DNA from: Aureobasidium sp. EXF-3400
Taxonomy: Eukaryota > Ascomycota > Dothideomycetes > Dothideales > Saccotheciaceae
DNA: 64,000 nt
Assembly (NCBI GenBank): GCA_024195585.1
Contig: SWBL01000134.1
Location: forward strand, 1-64,000
Direction of reading: 5' to 3'
The notes below the pieces were generated by a model that was not told the DNA's origin, searched no databases, and saw nothing but the letters and a program-made list of their open reading frames with translations. A program made the translations under genes and the position numbers. Positions 45,825 to 56,187 of the stretch are shown one piece after another (the first letter of the stretch is position 1; every line of letters starts with the position of its first letter).

Positions 45825-48041
45825 ATGCGCCACACCGCTTCTGAAGAGGTGTCAAATTCTCGACCCAAGAGGGTAACGGCTAGGCCGAATTACGTTGAAG
45901 TCCAAGAGGGCGATGAAGCGTACAGCGAAGTCCAAGAGGACGATGAGCTGGCGGACAGTACTCAAGAGAGTCGTCTGCAACCTGCTAAGAAGCGGGTGAG
46001 AATGGCCAAGTCTCGTAAGAACGAGACTTCCAACGACGAGGTGTCGCTGCCCCAGCAGCCGCCATTGAAATCGTCGAGAGTCAATGCCAAAGGCAAAGGC
46101 TCGAAACGCGTCGTGTCTGCGGACACCGAGGTGCTTGAGCAGCCCTCTGAACCAAGACGCAGCTCCCGACGCTCGTCCAAGCGTACATATCGCGACGAGT
46201 CTTCGGACGAGGAGCCAGTGCCCTCCGTCCAGTCGGATAGAAAGAAGCTCTCTGCGAAAGCAAAGGGCAAGCAGAAGGTCGTTGATGACCCTGTTGAAGA
46301 GCAAGAGTTCGTTGACGACGGTGAGGTCGTTGATGAGACTGATTCGGACATTGGTTCCGATGATGATGACGAGTTGGCTGAGGGTTACAACCCCGGCCCT
46401 GACGTTGAGGACACAGTTCTTGACGATGAAGAAGACGAGGACAAGGTTTGGGAGCCTGTAGAATACCCAATCCCATGCATCGACCTCGAGGCTGACGAGG
46501 TGATATCTGCGTTCTCAGACCTCACTCGTAGAACGCTGACATTCTTGAAAGAAGAGGCCGAGCTTTGGTCTGATAGAATTTTCGACATGACTTTTGACGA
46601 GCGTCCCATGACTCTCCCTATCTGGCGCATTCTGACAAGAATGAACGTTGAAGAGCGTGTGCAAGTGTTCTGCGCCAGCACACCTCGTGAAGTGCAAGAA
46701 GTGACCGTGCAAATCCAATGGTCAAAAGAAGACTGGATCGATCTAGCAGATGACCCAGCTGATTTTGAATGTCCTGGTAACTATGGTAACTTCGTAACTG
46801 GCAACCTTCATAATGCTAGTGACATGGAGGCTGACGCCTATGCAGGGAGTACACAATGCCTCAAAAAGCGTAAGGGAGACCATGTCGCGGTCATCGAGAG
46901 ATTTCTCCCTGATGATCTTCCCGAAAGGTTCGCGAATTCTCGTCACTACAACCAAGCTTGTCGTCGTGGAGTTGAGTCGAACTTCAGAGTATTGAACACG
47001 TTCTCCGACGGCATTGATGGTGCTTGGCTGATCATCTACGAGGGGATTTGGCAACTCTGGTTGCACAGTATGCGTAATGTTACCACATACTCGATGTGGC
47101 GAAGCATCGCATGCGTTGAGCTCTACGAATATATCCGTAGCAAGCTCGATCTGCCAGAAGTGAGCTGGACAGGCATGAACGCTGCCTGGACTCTGCAGCA
47201 GGGATTTAGACACCCTGGTGCTAGGCTCAAGTCACCTTGCAAGAACCCAGTATGTGGTGAGATGACACTTCCTTACACTGAAAGGTTCTTCCTCGACCCT
47301 ACGGACCCAATGGCTGGATACGTCTGTAAGAACTGCTACAAGGGTCGTAGAAAGTCCGGCGAGCTGCCAGGGGAGGCCGAGGTCGCCCGAAAACTCAGGA
47401 TCAGGAACGCTCGTGCAACCACCAGAAGCCTACGAGCACAATCTGGTTCCGACCCCGAATGTTCGAACTGTGGGCTCAAGGAGTACGAGCTTGTTCCCAC
47501 CACGAGACGTGATGAAAATGGCAATTGGAAGATGATTGACCTCAGGATGTCATCACACACGAAATACCCAGGCTTCATCTTCTGCCCTCCGTGCAGACAA
47601 AGCGTTGACAAGGGCGTCGCCATGCCAATGCCACAATCAGAGGTGGAGCAATCCAAAAGGATACAGTGGAGGCACTTCGCCGAGGCCTGCGGCTGGACGT
47701 TGACCTGCGATCACTGCGGTGAAACAGAAATGGCTGGCTCGACAATGCTCTCTACCGGCGAACTATATTGCAAGATGTGTTATCAAGCACATAAGCGCAG
47801 TAACATGCCTAGTATGGGCTATGCCCAGGAGAAGAGACTGAGAAGAGTCTCTGATCCTATCAACAAGGCTGCTGTGCAGCAACTGGCTGCTCAAAATCTG
47901 TCTGCCACTTGCGTTTACGTCTCTTGCTCTAACACAACGGTCGACATCAGCAAGAAGTCGAATTATACATTCACCTCGATTGGGGTCATGCACAATACAT
48001 GCGGCACTGCCTGGAGGCGCCAGAACAACGCCCAATATTAA
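45825..48041 (+). CDS. Intronless protein with repeated Cys-pair zinc-binding units
   Basis: 738 aa from ATG 45825, without introns. The N-terminal 220 residues are charged, with basic patches (RRSSRRSSKRTYRDE, KKLSAKAKGKQK) and a long acidic region, typical of nuclear proteins. The middle has no family I know. The C-terminal third has three paired CxxC units: CGEMTL...VCKNCYKGRRKSG, CSNCGLKEYELV...CPPCRQS, and CDHCGETEMAG...CKMCYQAHKRSN. The last has a 17-residue spacer and a following basic helix, like GATA fingers. A DNA- or chromatin-binding role is an inference. It may be lineage-specific. Confidence 0.72.
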   Translation: MRHTASEEVSNSRPKRVTARPNYVEVQEGDEAYSEVQEDDELADSTQESRLQPAKKRVRMAKSRKNETSNDEVSLPQQPPLKSSRVNAKGKGSKRVVSADTEVLEQPSEPRRSSRRSSKRTYRDESSDEEPVPSVQSDRKKLSAKAKGKQKVVDDPVEEQEFVDDGEVVDETDSDIGSDDDDELAEGYNPGPDVEDTVLDDEEDEDKVWEPVEYPIPCIDLEADEVISAFSDLTRRTLTFLKEEAELWSDRIFDMTFDERPMTLPIWRILTRMNVEERVQVFCASTPREVQEVTVQIQWSKEDWIDLADDPADFECPGNYGNFVTGNLHNASDMEADAYAGSTQCLKKRKGDHVAVIERFLPDDLPERFANSRHYNQACRRGVESNFRVLNTFSDGIDGAWLIIYEGIWQLWLHSMRNVTTYSMWRSIACVELYEYIRSKLDLPEVSWTGMNAAWTLQQGFRHPGARLKSPCKNPVCGEMTLPYTERFFLDPTDPMAGYVCKNCYKGRRKSGELPGEAEVARKLRIRNARATTRSLRAQSGSDPECSNCGLKEYELVPTTRRDENGNWKMIDLRMSSHTKYPGFIFCPPCRQSVDKGVAMPMPQSEVEQSKRIQWRHFAEACGWTLTCDHCGETEMAGSTMLSTGELYCKMCYQAHKRSNMPSMGYAQEKRLRRVSDPINKAAVQQLAAQNLSATCVYVSCSNTTVDISKKSNYTFTSIGVMHNTCGTAWRRQNNAQY

Positions 48042-48949
48042 ACCACAAGGTGGTTCAAGGTCCTGCAAGAGCAGGATAGCCCGCCACGAGACCAGGTCTC
48101 AAGGATACTGTAAGCACAGCATCCAACTCAACTCATGGGGTTGAGCACCTCTTCTCTTTGTTGCTGAAGAATCGACAAGCGTTTTCGTCGCCCAGAGGCC
48201 GCGGAGACGACTTATCTGGAGGAGACTAGGTCTCCGAGGATTGTAAGAACAATCTTTTGAACCATTTGTCCGATGGACGAATGCTCGTCGAACTTTGCAA
48301 GAGTGAGGTCTTCGAGGGTGTGAGCTGTTCCTCATTGTGCTGTGGTCTTTGACTGCACCATGAAGAGGATCGATGCACACAAGCTCTACCGATTGGTGGT
48401 GCTGTGGTGGGTGGGTAAAAAGAATATCGGATTGGATGACAAGGACATATGGCTCATTGCCAATTTGGTAGGAATAGCTGATGGAGGTGGGCAGACCTAG
48501 TTCTTCGAGCGGATAAACGTTGACCATGGCTCTACACTAAGCAGTAATAGAAAAAACATGGTTATGACTGTTTATCTTATGTTTCATATCGAAGACTATA
48601 TCCAGCCATACCGCTCACCCAAGGATACATAAACCGCGCTTGGAACATCGAGATGTGCATTGGTGAGGGTGAAGCATGAATGGAGGAGGCTTCACAGAAG
48701 CTTGAGTTCGTTCCTCTTCACAGTGCTTGGCGTCGCGTGACTTGATCCACTGGGGTCAGTCAACTAAGGTACAAACACCACAACTGTTGCTGGTGCCTTT
48801 TCTCAGTCTGTATAAGGTGTTCTATCGGGAGTTTCATAATGAAACATCGTCCCGAATGGCATCTTGTAGGGATGAGCGCGAGGTTCAGCAAAGCTGTGGT
48901 GTTATTATGTGCATCTTTTGAGATCATGCTAATTGTATTTTTGATCTAG
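48042..48949. other. Gene-free stretch before the GH81 fragment
   Basis: About 900 bp. I looked for the missing upstream exons of the GH81 gene and saw none of its motifs in any plus-strand frame. A 142-codon minus-strand frame (48527-48099) has no recognisable domain. Confidence 0.45.
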
Positions 48950-49746
48950 GGTCTTTTCGAAAGTGGTGATGGCAAAGATGAAGAGAGCTCTTCTGAGGAC
49001 AACTTGTCAGTCTATGCAATCAAGATGTGGGGACGCACAATCGGCGACAAGGCGATGGAGGCAAGAGGCAATCTCATGTTGGCCATTGAAGCGAGATCTA
49101 TGCAGAACTACTTCCTTTACACGTCGGACAACAAAATCCAGCCTCCAGAGTTCATCGGCAACAAAGTCAGCGGAGTTGTAAGTAAAATGCCTTCAGCGGA
49201 ATACAATTATGCTAAGACGTTGCAGCTCTTCGAAAACAAAATCGACTACACGGTAATATGTTATCGTTGATCCTTCAAAGAAGCTTTACTGATTTTCTAC
49301 TTCAGACATATTTCGGCAGTAACCCAGAGTACATTCACGGCATCCACATGATCCCTGCCGGATTTCCTTTCAGCGCATACATACGCACGCAGAAGTTCGT
49401 CACTGAAGAATGGAATGCCTTCTTCTCCAATGGCCGTGCCAACGTAGATGGTGGCTGGAGAGGCATCTTGTATGCCAATTTGGCAACGATTCAGTCGGCA
49501 GCCAGTTATGCGTTCTTCTCCGATCCCAAGTTCAATCCTGCTTACCTCGATGGTGGAGCTAGTTTGACTTGGTATCTGACATACTCAGCAGCCATGGGAG
49601 GGTCGTCAGCTAGTTCATCGAAGAGATCAGAGGCTGAAGAGATTCTTGCAGGGGGAGAGCCAACCGAGGAACAGGTGGAGGGAGAGCGAACGACCCAAGC
49701 TGTCCATCTGCACAAAGGCCATAGACATGGACATGCGAAGCTCTGA
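48950..49746 (+). pseudogene. GH81 endo-beta-1,3-glucanase, 3' fragment
   Basis: GH81 enzymes hydrolyse beta-1,3-glucan, for example in cell separation. Three exon pieces (48950-49177, 49226-49252, 49306-49746) with sound splice sites encode 231 residues: [18 protein letters not shown] (containing both Glu of the ESxSE catalytic motif), [40 protein letters not shown], and a His-rich tail (HKGHRHGHAKL). A family member has roughly 700-900 residues, so about the first two thirds are missing. The fragment begins exactly at a splice acceptor (CTAG at 48946-48949), and no upstream exon is found, so it is most likely a 5'-deleted remnant. Confidence 0.82.
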
Positions 49747-50119
49747 AGTTGGAGTCTCAATTGATATTCACCAACCGCTGGACGGTGGTTGAATGCTGGC
49801 CATTCTTTTGGAGTACTGGAACGAATATATATACCCAGCATAGCACATAGTCCCCCACATGATAGGCAGGCTATGGCAGTTCGTACTTGGTTTCAGTGCA
49901 GATATGTGTCGAAGAGGAGTAAACCAGGGTATCAATGAACTGCCCTAGATTTGCCGAAATCTGCTTCTTTCAGGCGAAGTATCATGTAGTTATACAGCCA
50001 ATACACACGACAGACTTTGGCACATTGGAAAGTTTAAGACTTTTGTTGTTGGTTCGTGTGAATGTAAATTTTAGCCACTCGATGACTTTGTATGTTTGTA
50101 AAGGTTCCATCTATACTCA
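49747..50119. other. Convergent intergenic region
   Basis: About 370 bp between the GH81 fragment and the Ayg1-like gene. Nothing recognised. Confidence 0.4.
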
Positions 50120-51468
50120 TCAACAGACAGATGCCATGACCTGTTCCATCCAGGGATAAACATAACTGTTCGCCTCAGGGTAACCTACGAAAGAAGGGAT
50201 TAGCACACAACATCTTCGGCCAGGATGACTGAATCGATGACTTACCCATGTGCAAGCGATGACTGACAAATCTCATCTCCTTTGGTGAACCAAACTCGCT
50301 CAGAAGCATGGAATCTTCGATGGGCATCAAACCATCGATTGTCCCATTTATGAGCAGCAATCTGCAGCTTTTCATGTTGACAACACCAGTCTTCACCAGT
50401 GACCAAGTCTCTTGCGCATTGTCCATAAAGTCATCGTGATCCTTGTAGCCGAACTTTTCTGTCAGAGCTGGTAGAGCGTTCCAAGGGTATTCTTTGCATT
50501 GAGCCTTCTCGAGCCACTCGCGTGAGAAGAAGTGGTGGGTTCCTGCACCTTGGCCAATGGCACCAGCGAGTCTATCAGAGTGGGTGTGTGCTGCGCGGAC
50601 CTGAGCTGATGTTAGTGGATACCGCTTGGAGTGTAGACTGCAAAGATGTGGCTCAAAGAACCGATACACGTACTGCGTTGTAACCTCCAGCACTTAGTCC
50701 CCAGGTAATTATACGCTTCATGTCGAAAACTCCTTCTCCTGCCATCCAATCCAAGATGCTTGTCCATAGTCTTTCAGCAGCCTCAGGGTCTTTTCTGTCG
50801 GCAGGGCAGTCGGCTGTACCAGGGATATCGACAATGACCGAAGCCCATCCTCGAGCGAGGAACTCATCACTTCTTGTCGTGTTGTCGGGTCTGTGTCCAT
50901 CTAATCCACACATGAGCAGGACAGCAGGGCAAGGCTTCGATTTGGAGGCGTCCTTGGGCAAGCGTACGTAGAGGGGCACAGAATCAGCATCAGCCGAGGT
51001 TGCTGCTGTATGAGGAATAGTGACATCCTTGATCGGGCAGTCCCAAAGGCTAGCAGCCTTGATGTATGCCTTCTTTTGTGCTTCGTAGATTTCGCGTTTG
51101 TAGTCCGAGTTGATGTAAGGGAAACGGGCGATGCGGTAGACGGTGCAAGCACGGAGGTAAAGGGCTGAAGCAGCGTCCTTGTCTGAGGAGATCAGCTTGT
51201 CCGCTTCTTCGATGAGACGTTCGGCAGTTGGGACGAATTCGCGAGTGTACTCGTCTGTGTAGCCTGAGTTGATGTTCTTCGATATCAAGGTCTTGAAGAC
51301 AGGCTCGAAGTCTTCAAACTTGCCATCATGGAAGGGGTAGAGGGACTTTGAGCAAGGGAAAGCCCACTTCTTCTCCCATAATGCCTGAATGCCTTCGAGA
51401 TGGGGATATACTTGGTCGAATTTGTCACCAAGGATCCACTTGTGTTCTGTAGGAGTAGTCAACGACAT
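50120..51468 (-). CDS. AYG1: Ayg1/Yg1-like alpha/beta hydrolase (melanin pathway type)
   Basis: In Aspergillus and Exophiala this hydrolase shortens a heptaketide to the pentaketide precursor of DHN-melanin. Three exons (51468-50674, 50600-50246, 50184-50120) give 404 aa. The N-terminal helical cap is typical: WILGDKFDQVYPHLEG, WAFPCSKSLYPFHDGKFEDF, ARFPYI. The alpha/beta fold follows: VLLMCGLDGHRPDN, GWASVIVDIPGTADCP, the nucleophile elbow GLSAGGYN with Ser, NGTIDGLMP with the Asp, and HRLHMGYPEA with the His. No polyketide synthase or reductase of the pathway lies within this window. A function outside melanin is possible. Confidence 0.9.
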
Positions 51469-52213
51469 GGCGTGTTAGGGTGAGATATGACAGTTCGGAG
51501 GAAGTGGAAGCAGAGCAGAACTGGATGGGAATAATTATCATATCACGAGCAACAAGCTACATATATTACAACATCAGAAAGTCCGTCGGGCATTGAGGGG
51601 AGAGCCGTAAGATGGATACAAGGCATAGTGTCACGGCAGTTGGGTATAAGCAGAGATTGGAGGTGCATAGGCCGTGAGACAGAGCATGCACGAGGAATGA
51701 AAGACTCAATATGCACAGCTTCGGAGAATTAAGATGCAGGGACAGATGGTGGTGGTGGTTGATGCAGTCATGAACAAGGACAAGGACAGGGTTGAAGGTT
51801 TGCGAGGCTTCGGCCCCGCACGACGAGGGGCACAGAGTACAACGATCAAGTAAACAACCGTCACAAGCCGCCGTTGCTGGCACGAGCTCGGCGCGTGACA
51901 AAAGCGTAAAAGCGTCTCTGGGCGCCAATACCACCAAGCACTTTTGGAGCTGCTCCATGCGTCCAGCGGCTGAGCGCCTCAAGAGGCTAACTTGTCGTCT
52001 TGCCTTCTGCGGAACCGCTCATCACTGTTCTGACAGCATCAACCACGACGTCGACCTGTATTTTCGAATCCTGGCCATCGCCACGACGACACAAGCAATC
52101 ACCTGGAATTGCGTCGGGCCAAACACGACCGAGACCCACATCTTTATCTTCCCAGATAGGCTAGGTGGAAGCGGCTCCCGAGTCATCAGCAAGCTCGCCC
52201 ATACAAAGTGACC
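51469..52213. other. Divergent promoter region
   Basis: About 745 bp between the Ayg1-like gene and the USP-domain gene. Open minus- and plus-strand frames here have no motif. A GT/GGT-rich patch lies near 51740-51765. Confidence 0.4.
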
Positions 52214-53956
52214 ATGTCGCTATCAGCAGCAATCGACCAGGAGGCCAAGGACCTGCGGAGGGACTTTGAGCTGAACAACACTCGCAAGAAGTCGGCCTTG
52301 CCCCCACTCCCACCTCCAGCTCCTACCAAACCCACTCCACCCACGAGCCCCGTCTTGTCTCACAGGGCTATGGCGCCCACGACTGCTGCGCGCGGCAAGC
52401 CCGCATTCCCTGGTGATCTTGGTCCTGGTGATCCACGACGCAGCTCCAGGCTGCCAGGCGACCTTGGTCCAGGAGATCCCAGACGCAGCAGCAACAGACC
52501 TACCACTTCAGATGGCACTCGCTCGGCCGCACGCAGTCTGAGTCCCACTCGCAGTATCAGCCACTCTCTGAACCCCAACGACAAGTCTCCTTCGCAGCGC
52601 AGACTATCAGACGCCGGTTCCATTCGTCCCCAGCTCGGAGACGGAGGTGTTCGCTTGCAAAAGGACTACGACAATGAGTCGGCCAGCAGCGACGAAGAAA
52701 GCAGCGATGAACCAGACACCGACCACGAATCATCGCGAGGCAGAGGTCGCGCCAGAGTTGGCAATGCTGTTGGCATCACTCAAGACAGCGACGACGACGA
52801 ACCCTCACCTCCCTTGAATGCTGACCCCACTATCACTATTACTCCACCCTCTACAGACCAGCCGTCTTCGGCCTCGGCCTACTCGTCTCGAAAACCCGAC
52901 GTCCATCCCAGCACTGCCTTCGACTTTGCTGCATCAACAACCTCTACCCCTGTACATTCCGACGACGAAGAACATCTATCCGACTTGCGCCGTGCCCAAC
53001 GCCTCTCGCTCAATATCTCGCCCATCCACAGCACTCCCTCTGCGCATCGTGTCATTCGTCAGATCATCCGTGGCGACTACCTCTACTTTCAGCGTCAAGC
53101 TGAAGAAGGCCGTAGGAGGCAAAGAGTTTACCTTGTCGCTACCGATCTCTCTTCCGAAGCCGAGTATGCTCTTGAATGGACTATTGGTACTGTTCTGCGC
53201 GATGGCGATACACTGCTGGCAGTTTACGCAGTTGACGAGGAGTCTGGTACTGGTGGTGTCTCTGAAGGTGTTGAGATTGGACACGGTGCCGACGTCGTCA
53301 AAGACACAGCCACTATCGTACGCTCCATGACTGCTGAGAGTATGACTCCTGCAACACTGCCGCGAGATAGCAGCACCGCGAGAATGGCCTTCAGCGAGAG
53401 GAAGGATATGTCCAAGGCCGAGCAAGATCGTTTCCGTGCTGCTGAGGACATCAGCCAACGTTGTGTTAAATTGCTTCGCAAGACTAGGCTCCAGGTTCGT
53501 GTTGTAGTAGAAGTCTTCCACTGCAAAAGTCCTAGACATATGATTACTGAGGTGGTGAGTATATACTAACTCTTGATCCCTGACCCATGCTGATAGCCTG
53601 TACAGATCGATTTCTTGTCCCCCACACTCACTATCCTGGGATCAAGAGGCCGCTCCCAATTGAAAGGTGTCTTGCTCGGCTCGTTCAGCAATTACCTCGT
53701 GACCAAGTCCAGTGTGCCAGTCATGGTTGCCAGAAAACGGTTCGTCGAACGACACACGAAAACAGATTCCCAGGACACTCAGACTGATTCTCTTGCCAGA
53801 CTTAGGAAACACTCCAAACAACGCTTACATAAGGATGGATTGCCAGTGGCTCAAGCTGGTGACGGAAGAATGCGTTATATCAGAATGTCCAATGTTCTGG
53901 AAGCACCCGGTACAAAGCCCAGAGCTAGAGGCCTGGCTGGAGCCAAGATTGATTGA
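52214..53956 (+). CDS. Universal stress protein (UspA) domain protein
   Basis: Two exons (52214-53554, 53606-53956; 563 aa). The first 280 residues are low-complexity Pro/Ser/Asp sequence, with a 13-residue unit (PGDLGPGDPRRSS) present twice in a row around residues 67-95. The UspA fold begins with RRQRVYLVATDLSSEAEYALEW and TLLAVYAVDEE, is interrupted by a Ser-rich insertion, and ends with SPTLTILGSRGRSQLKGVLL, then GSFSNYLVTKSSVPVMVARK; the G-x2-G-x9-G[ST] ATP-binding signature is present as GSRGRSQLKG...GSFS. Probably a cytosolic stress or signalling protein; substrate unknown. Confidence 0.88.
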
Positions 53957-54265
53957 TCGAGTGTCTGTCTTTTTTGCTGGTCAGTACTCTGGGGCAGGTT
54001 CTGAGAGCTCGTTTGAGATGCACATAAAATTATTGACACGAATTGATACGCGACCACGACAAATTCATTAGGCATTAATTCATACTACACTCTTTCAAGG
54101 CAGCGCATCTTTCCATTCGTTTCAAGACAATGTTGTGTTTCGAAAAGTCGCAGATGGCTCGTAGCATACCGAGTTGTGTGGAGCTTCTTGAAGATGGCAT
54201 GTAACTTGAGCATATTGACAAGCGTGCTGTGATTGGTTCAGAGGCTCTGCATAATACATACAAAG
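53957..54265. other. Convergent intergenic region
   Basis: About 310 bp between the USP-domain gene and the DUF1295 gene; nothing recognised. Confidence 0.4.
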
Positions 54266-55420
54266 TTAGAATTTAGGGAAGAACATAGGTGTGTTCTGTT
54301 TGAAGTCAGCAAGTGGTTTAGCCTTTGTTGGAGACACATGACACTTACTTTCTTCCACTCTTGGTAGTCTTTGCGGTCACCATAGCGCTTATCGTACTTG
54401 TTCTCGCTGAGAGGAATACCCGAGACCTAGTTGAGCTGTAAGCACACGAAGGTGAGTCACAACTATCATCCTTGAAACATACCTTGAACAGCAAGAAAGT
54501 GACAAAGGCGGGGCTAACACCAGCCATAGCCAAAGCACCCAATCTAGCACCAAGACTGCCGCTGAAACCCATACCAGATTGGCCGACATTGGTAGCCAGA
54601 ACACCAGCAGCTACAGTAGCAATACCAGTCCACAAGGTACTCTCACCAAAGTAGTTGGGGTGTCTGCTCTTAGACCACAAACCTCTGGTCAGGAAGTCTT
54701 CATTGTGCTTCTTGTTTTTCTTTTCTTCCATCCATTGGCTCTTTTGCTTATCGGCTGTTGCTTCGAATCCGAGACCGCCGACGTAGAGGAGCAGACCGAT
54801 GACGTCGGTAAGGGTAAGGAATGGGAGAGCAGAGAGGGTAGTTGCGGGGATTGAGTTGAGAGCGAGAACAGGGAGAAGGCAGAGGGATACCCAGGTTGCT
54901 TGGGCGAAGAAGGCTCCGAGGAACTTGGGAGGAGAGGTTCTGATCTCGTCGAAGCGGGAGTCGCGGCCGTCTTCTGAGGTGATGCGCGAGAAGAGGAAGG
55001 TGCCAACTATGAGTGTGTTAGTAGTAGACCCTGCTTGAGGTAGACGTGATACGCACGTCTTGTGGCCCAGATGGCTACAGCAGCACTGAGAACGACCTGT
55101 CTCCAGTTCCAAGCCTGGACACCACCCTTGCTGAACAGACTGGCCAACAAGCTGGGGTATCCGGGAAGAGCTGCAGTACCGGCAGAGACAGTCGCTGCTG
55201 CGGCTCTAGCCCTCAGTGTAGGCAAGTAGAGAGAAAGTGCCGTGCATGACAGATATGTCAAGGATCCGCTCAAATCGTAGAATCGCTCCGATTGAAACAA
55301 GATACTGGGCGCTGCTACACCAGCTTGAATTGCATATGCAAGTCCGATACTAGGTACCAAAGTACGAAGAAAAGGAGACTTGAAGTTTGTGAGAGCTAGA
55401 AGAGTGTTCAACAAAGTCAT
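54266..55420 (-). CDS. DUF1295 membrane protein (steroid 5-alpha-reductase-like)
   Basis: Multi-pass membrane protein of the DUF1295 family, related in fold to steroid reductases and ICMT. Four exons (55420-55057, 55006-54483, 54426-54349, 54295-54266) give 331 aa; the last exon is only 30 nt and supplies the usual end (KKNTPMFFPKF). Conserved blocks are LPFLTLTDVIGLLLYVGGLGFEA, the cytosolic DKQKSQWMEEKK, FLTRGLWSKSRHPNYFGE (the HPNYFGE signature) and PLSENKYDKRYGDRKDYQEW. Probably in the ER or mitochondrial membrane; the reaction is not established. Confidence 0.9.
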
Positions 55421-56187
55421 TCTGATTGGCGATGGCTGAGGTAGCCTGTGTACGTATGAGAGAAGGGTACGATAACAAAAGCCTACATCAACAGATGTTG
55501 CTGCAACCCATATATAGGCTACTGGCTCTGAAGTCAGAAATCCTTCTGCCTTCGATGCCTCTTGGATAGAGTGCACCGGTGGAATCGAGCTGGAAGCTAA
55601 AGATATAAAATGACGACATATCAGGGTCCGAGTGTCCTCTCGGGGTTTGTTGATCTCCCGACCCCGAGAAGAGAAGGTAAATCTCCGAACTCATTCTGAT
55701 GCTCAACCTCAGGACATGAATATGGTTGTGTTAAGAGAAGAATGCCCTGTCACAGGGACCTGGTGGTTTTCTGTCAAAGGTCAGAGTGTTGTCGCCAGAT
55801 ATCGGTTTTAGTCGTGGCTGAATGTTGCGCATGTGACCCTGACTCGTTTTGACGGCCGTCCTCTAAAATCACACTTACATATACGCAGGTCTAAGAGGGT
55901 GCAATCTGGATTAGCGAACTCTACTATGTTGTTCAAGGCTTCAGTTACATGTACCTAGCGTGTGTGGATCGTGTGGGATGTCGTTTCAACAGCCAGGACC
56001 ATTCACGGAAACACCAACCAGACACACTTGGAGTGATGGATCAATAGAAATGGCCAAATCAACATTCATCGAACCATTGTCTAGCTTTTCAAGGACTCAA
56101 TACCGGGTTTGAGCTCTCAGTAGTGAACCTAGAACCATTCAGAAGTAATATCGAGAGCGAAGTCAAAGTTTGATACAAAAGTCAGGA
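55421..56187. other. Intergenic
   Basis: About 770 bp between two minus-strand genes. No coding region, RNA gene or repeat recognised. Confidence 0.4.

Noticed and set aside
48099..48527. 142-codon minus-strand frame beside the zinc-ribbon gene
   Set aside because: No recognised family, poor composition for a protein, and no splice partner.
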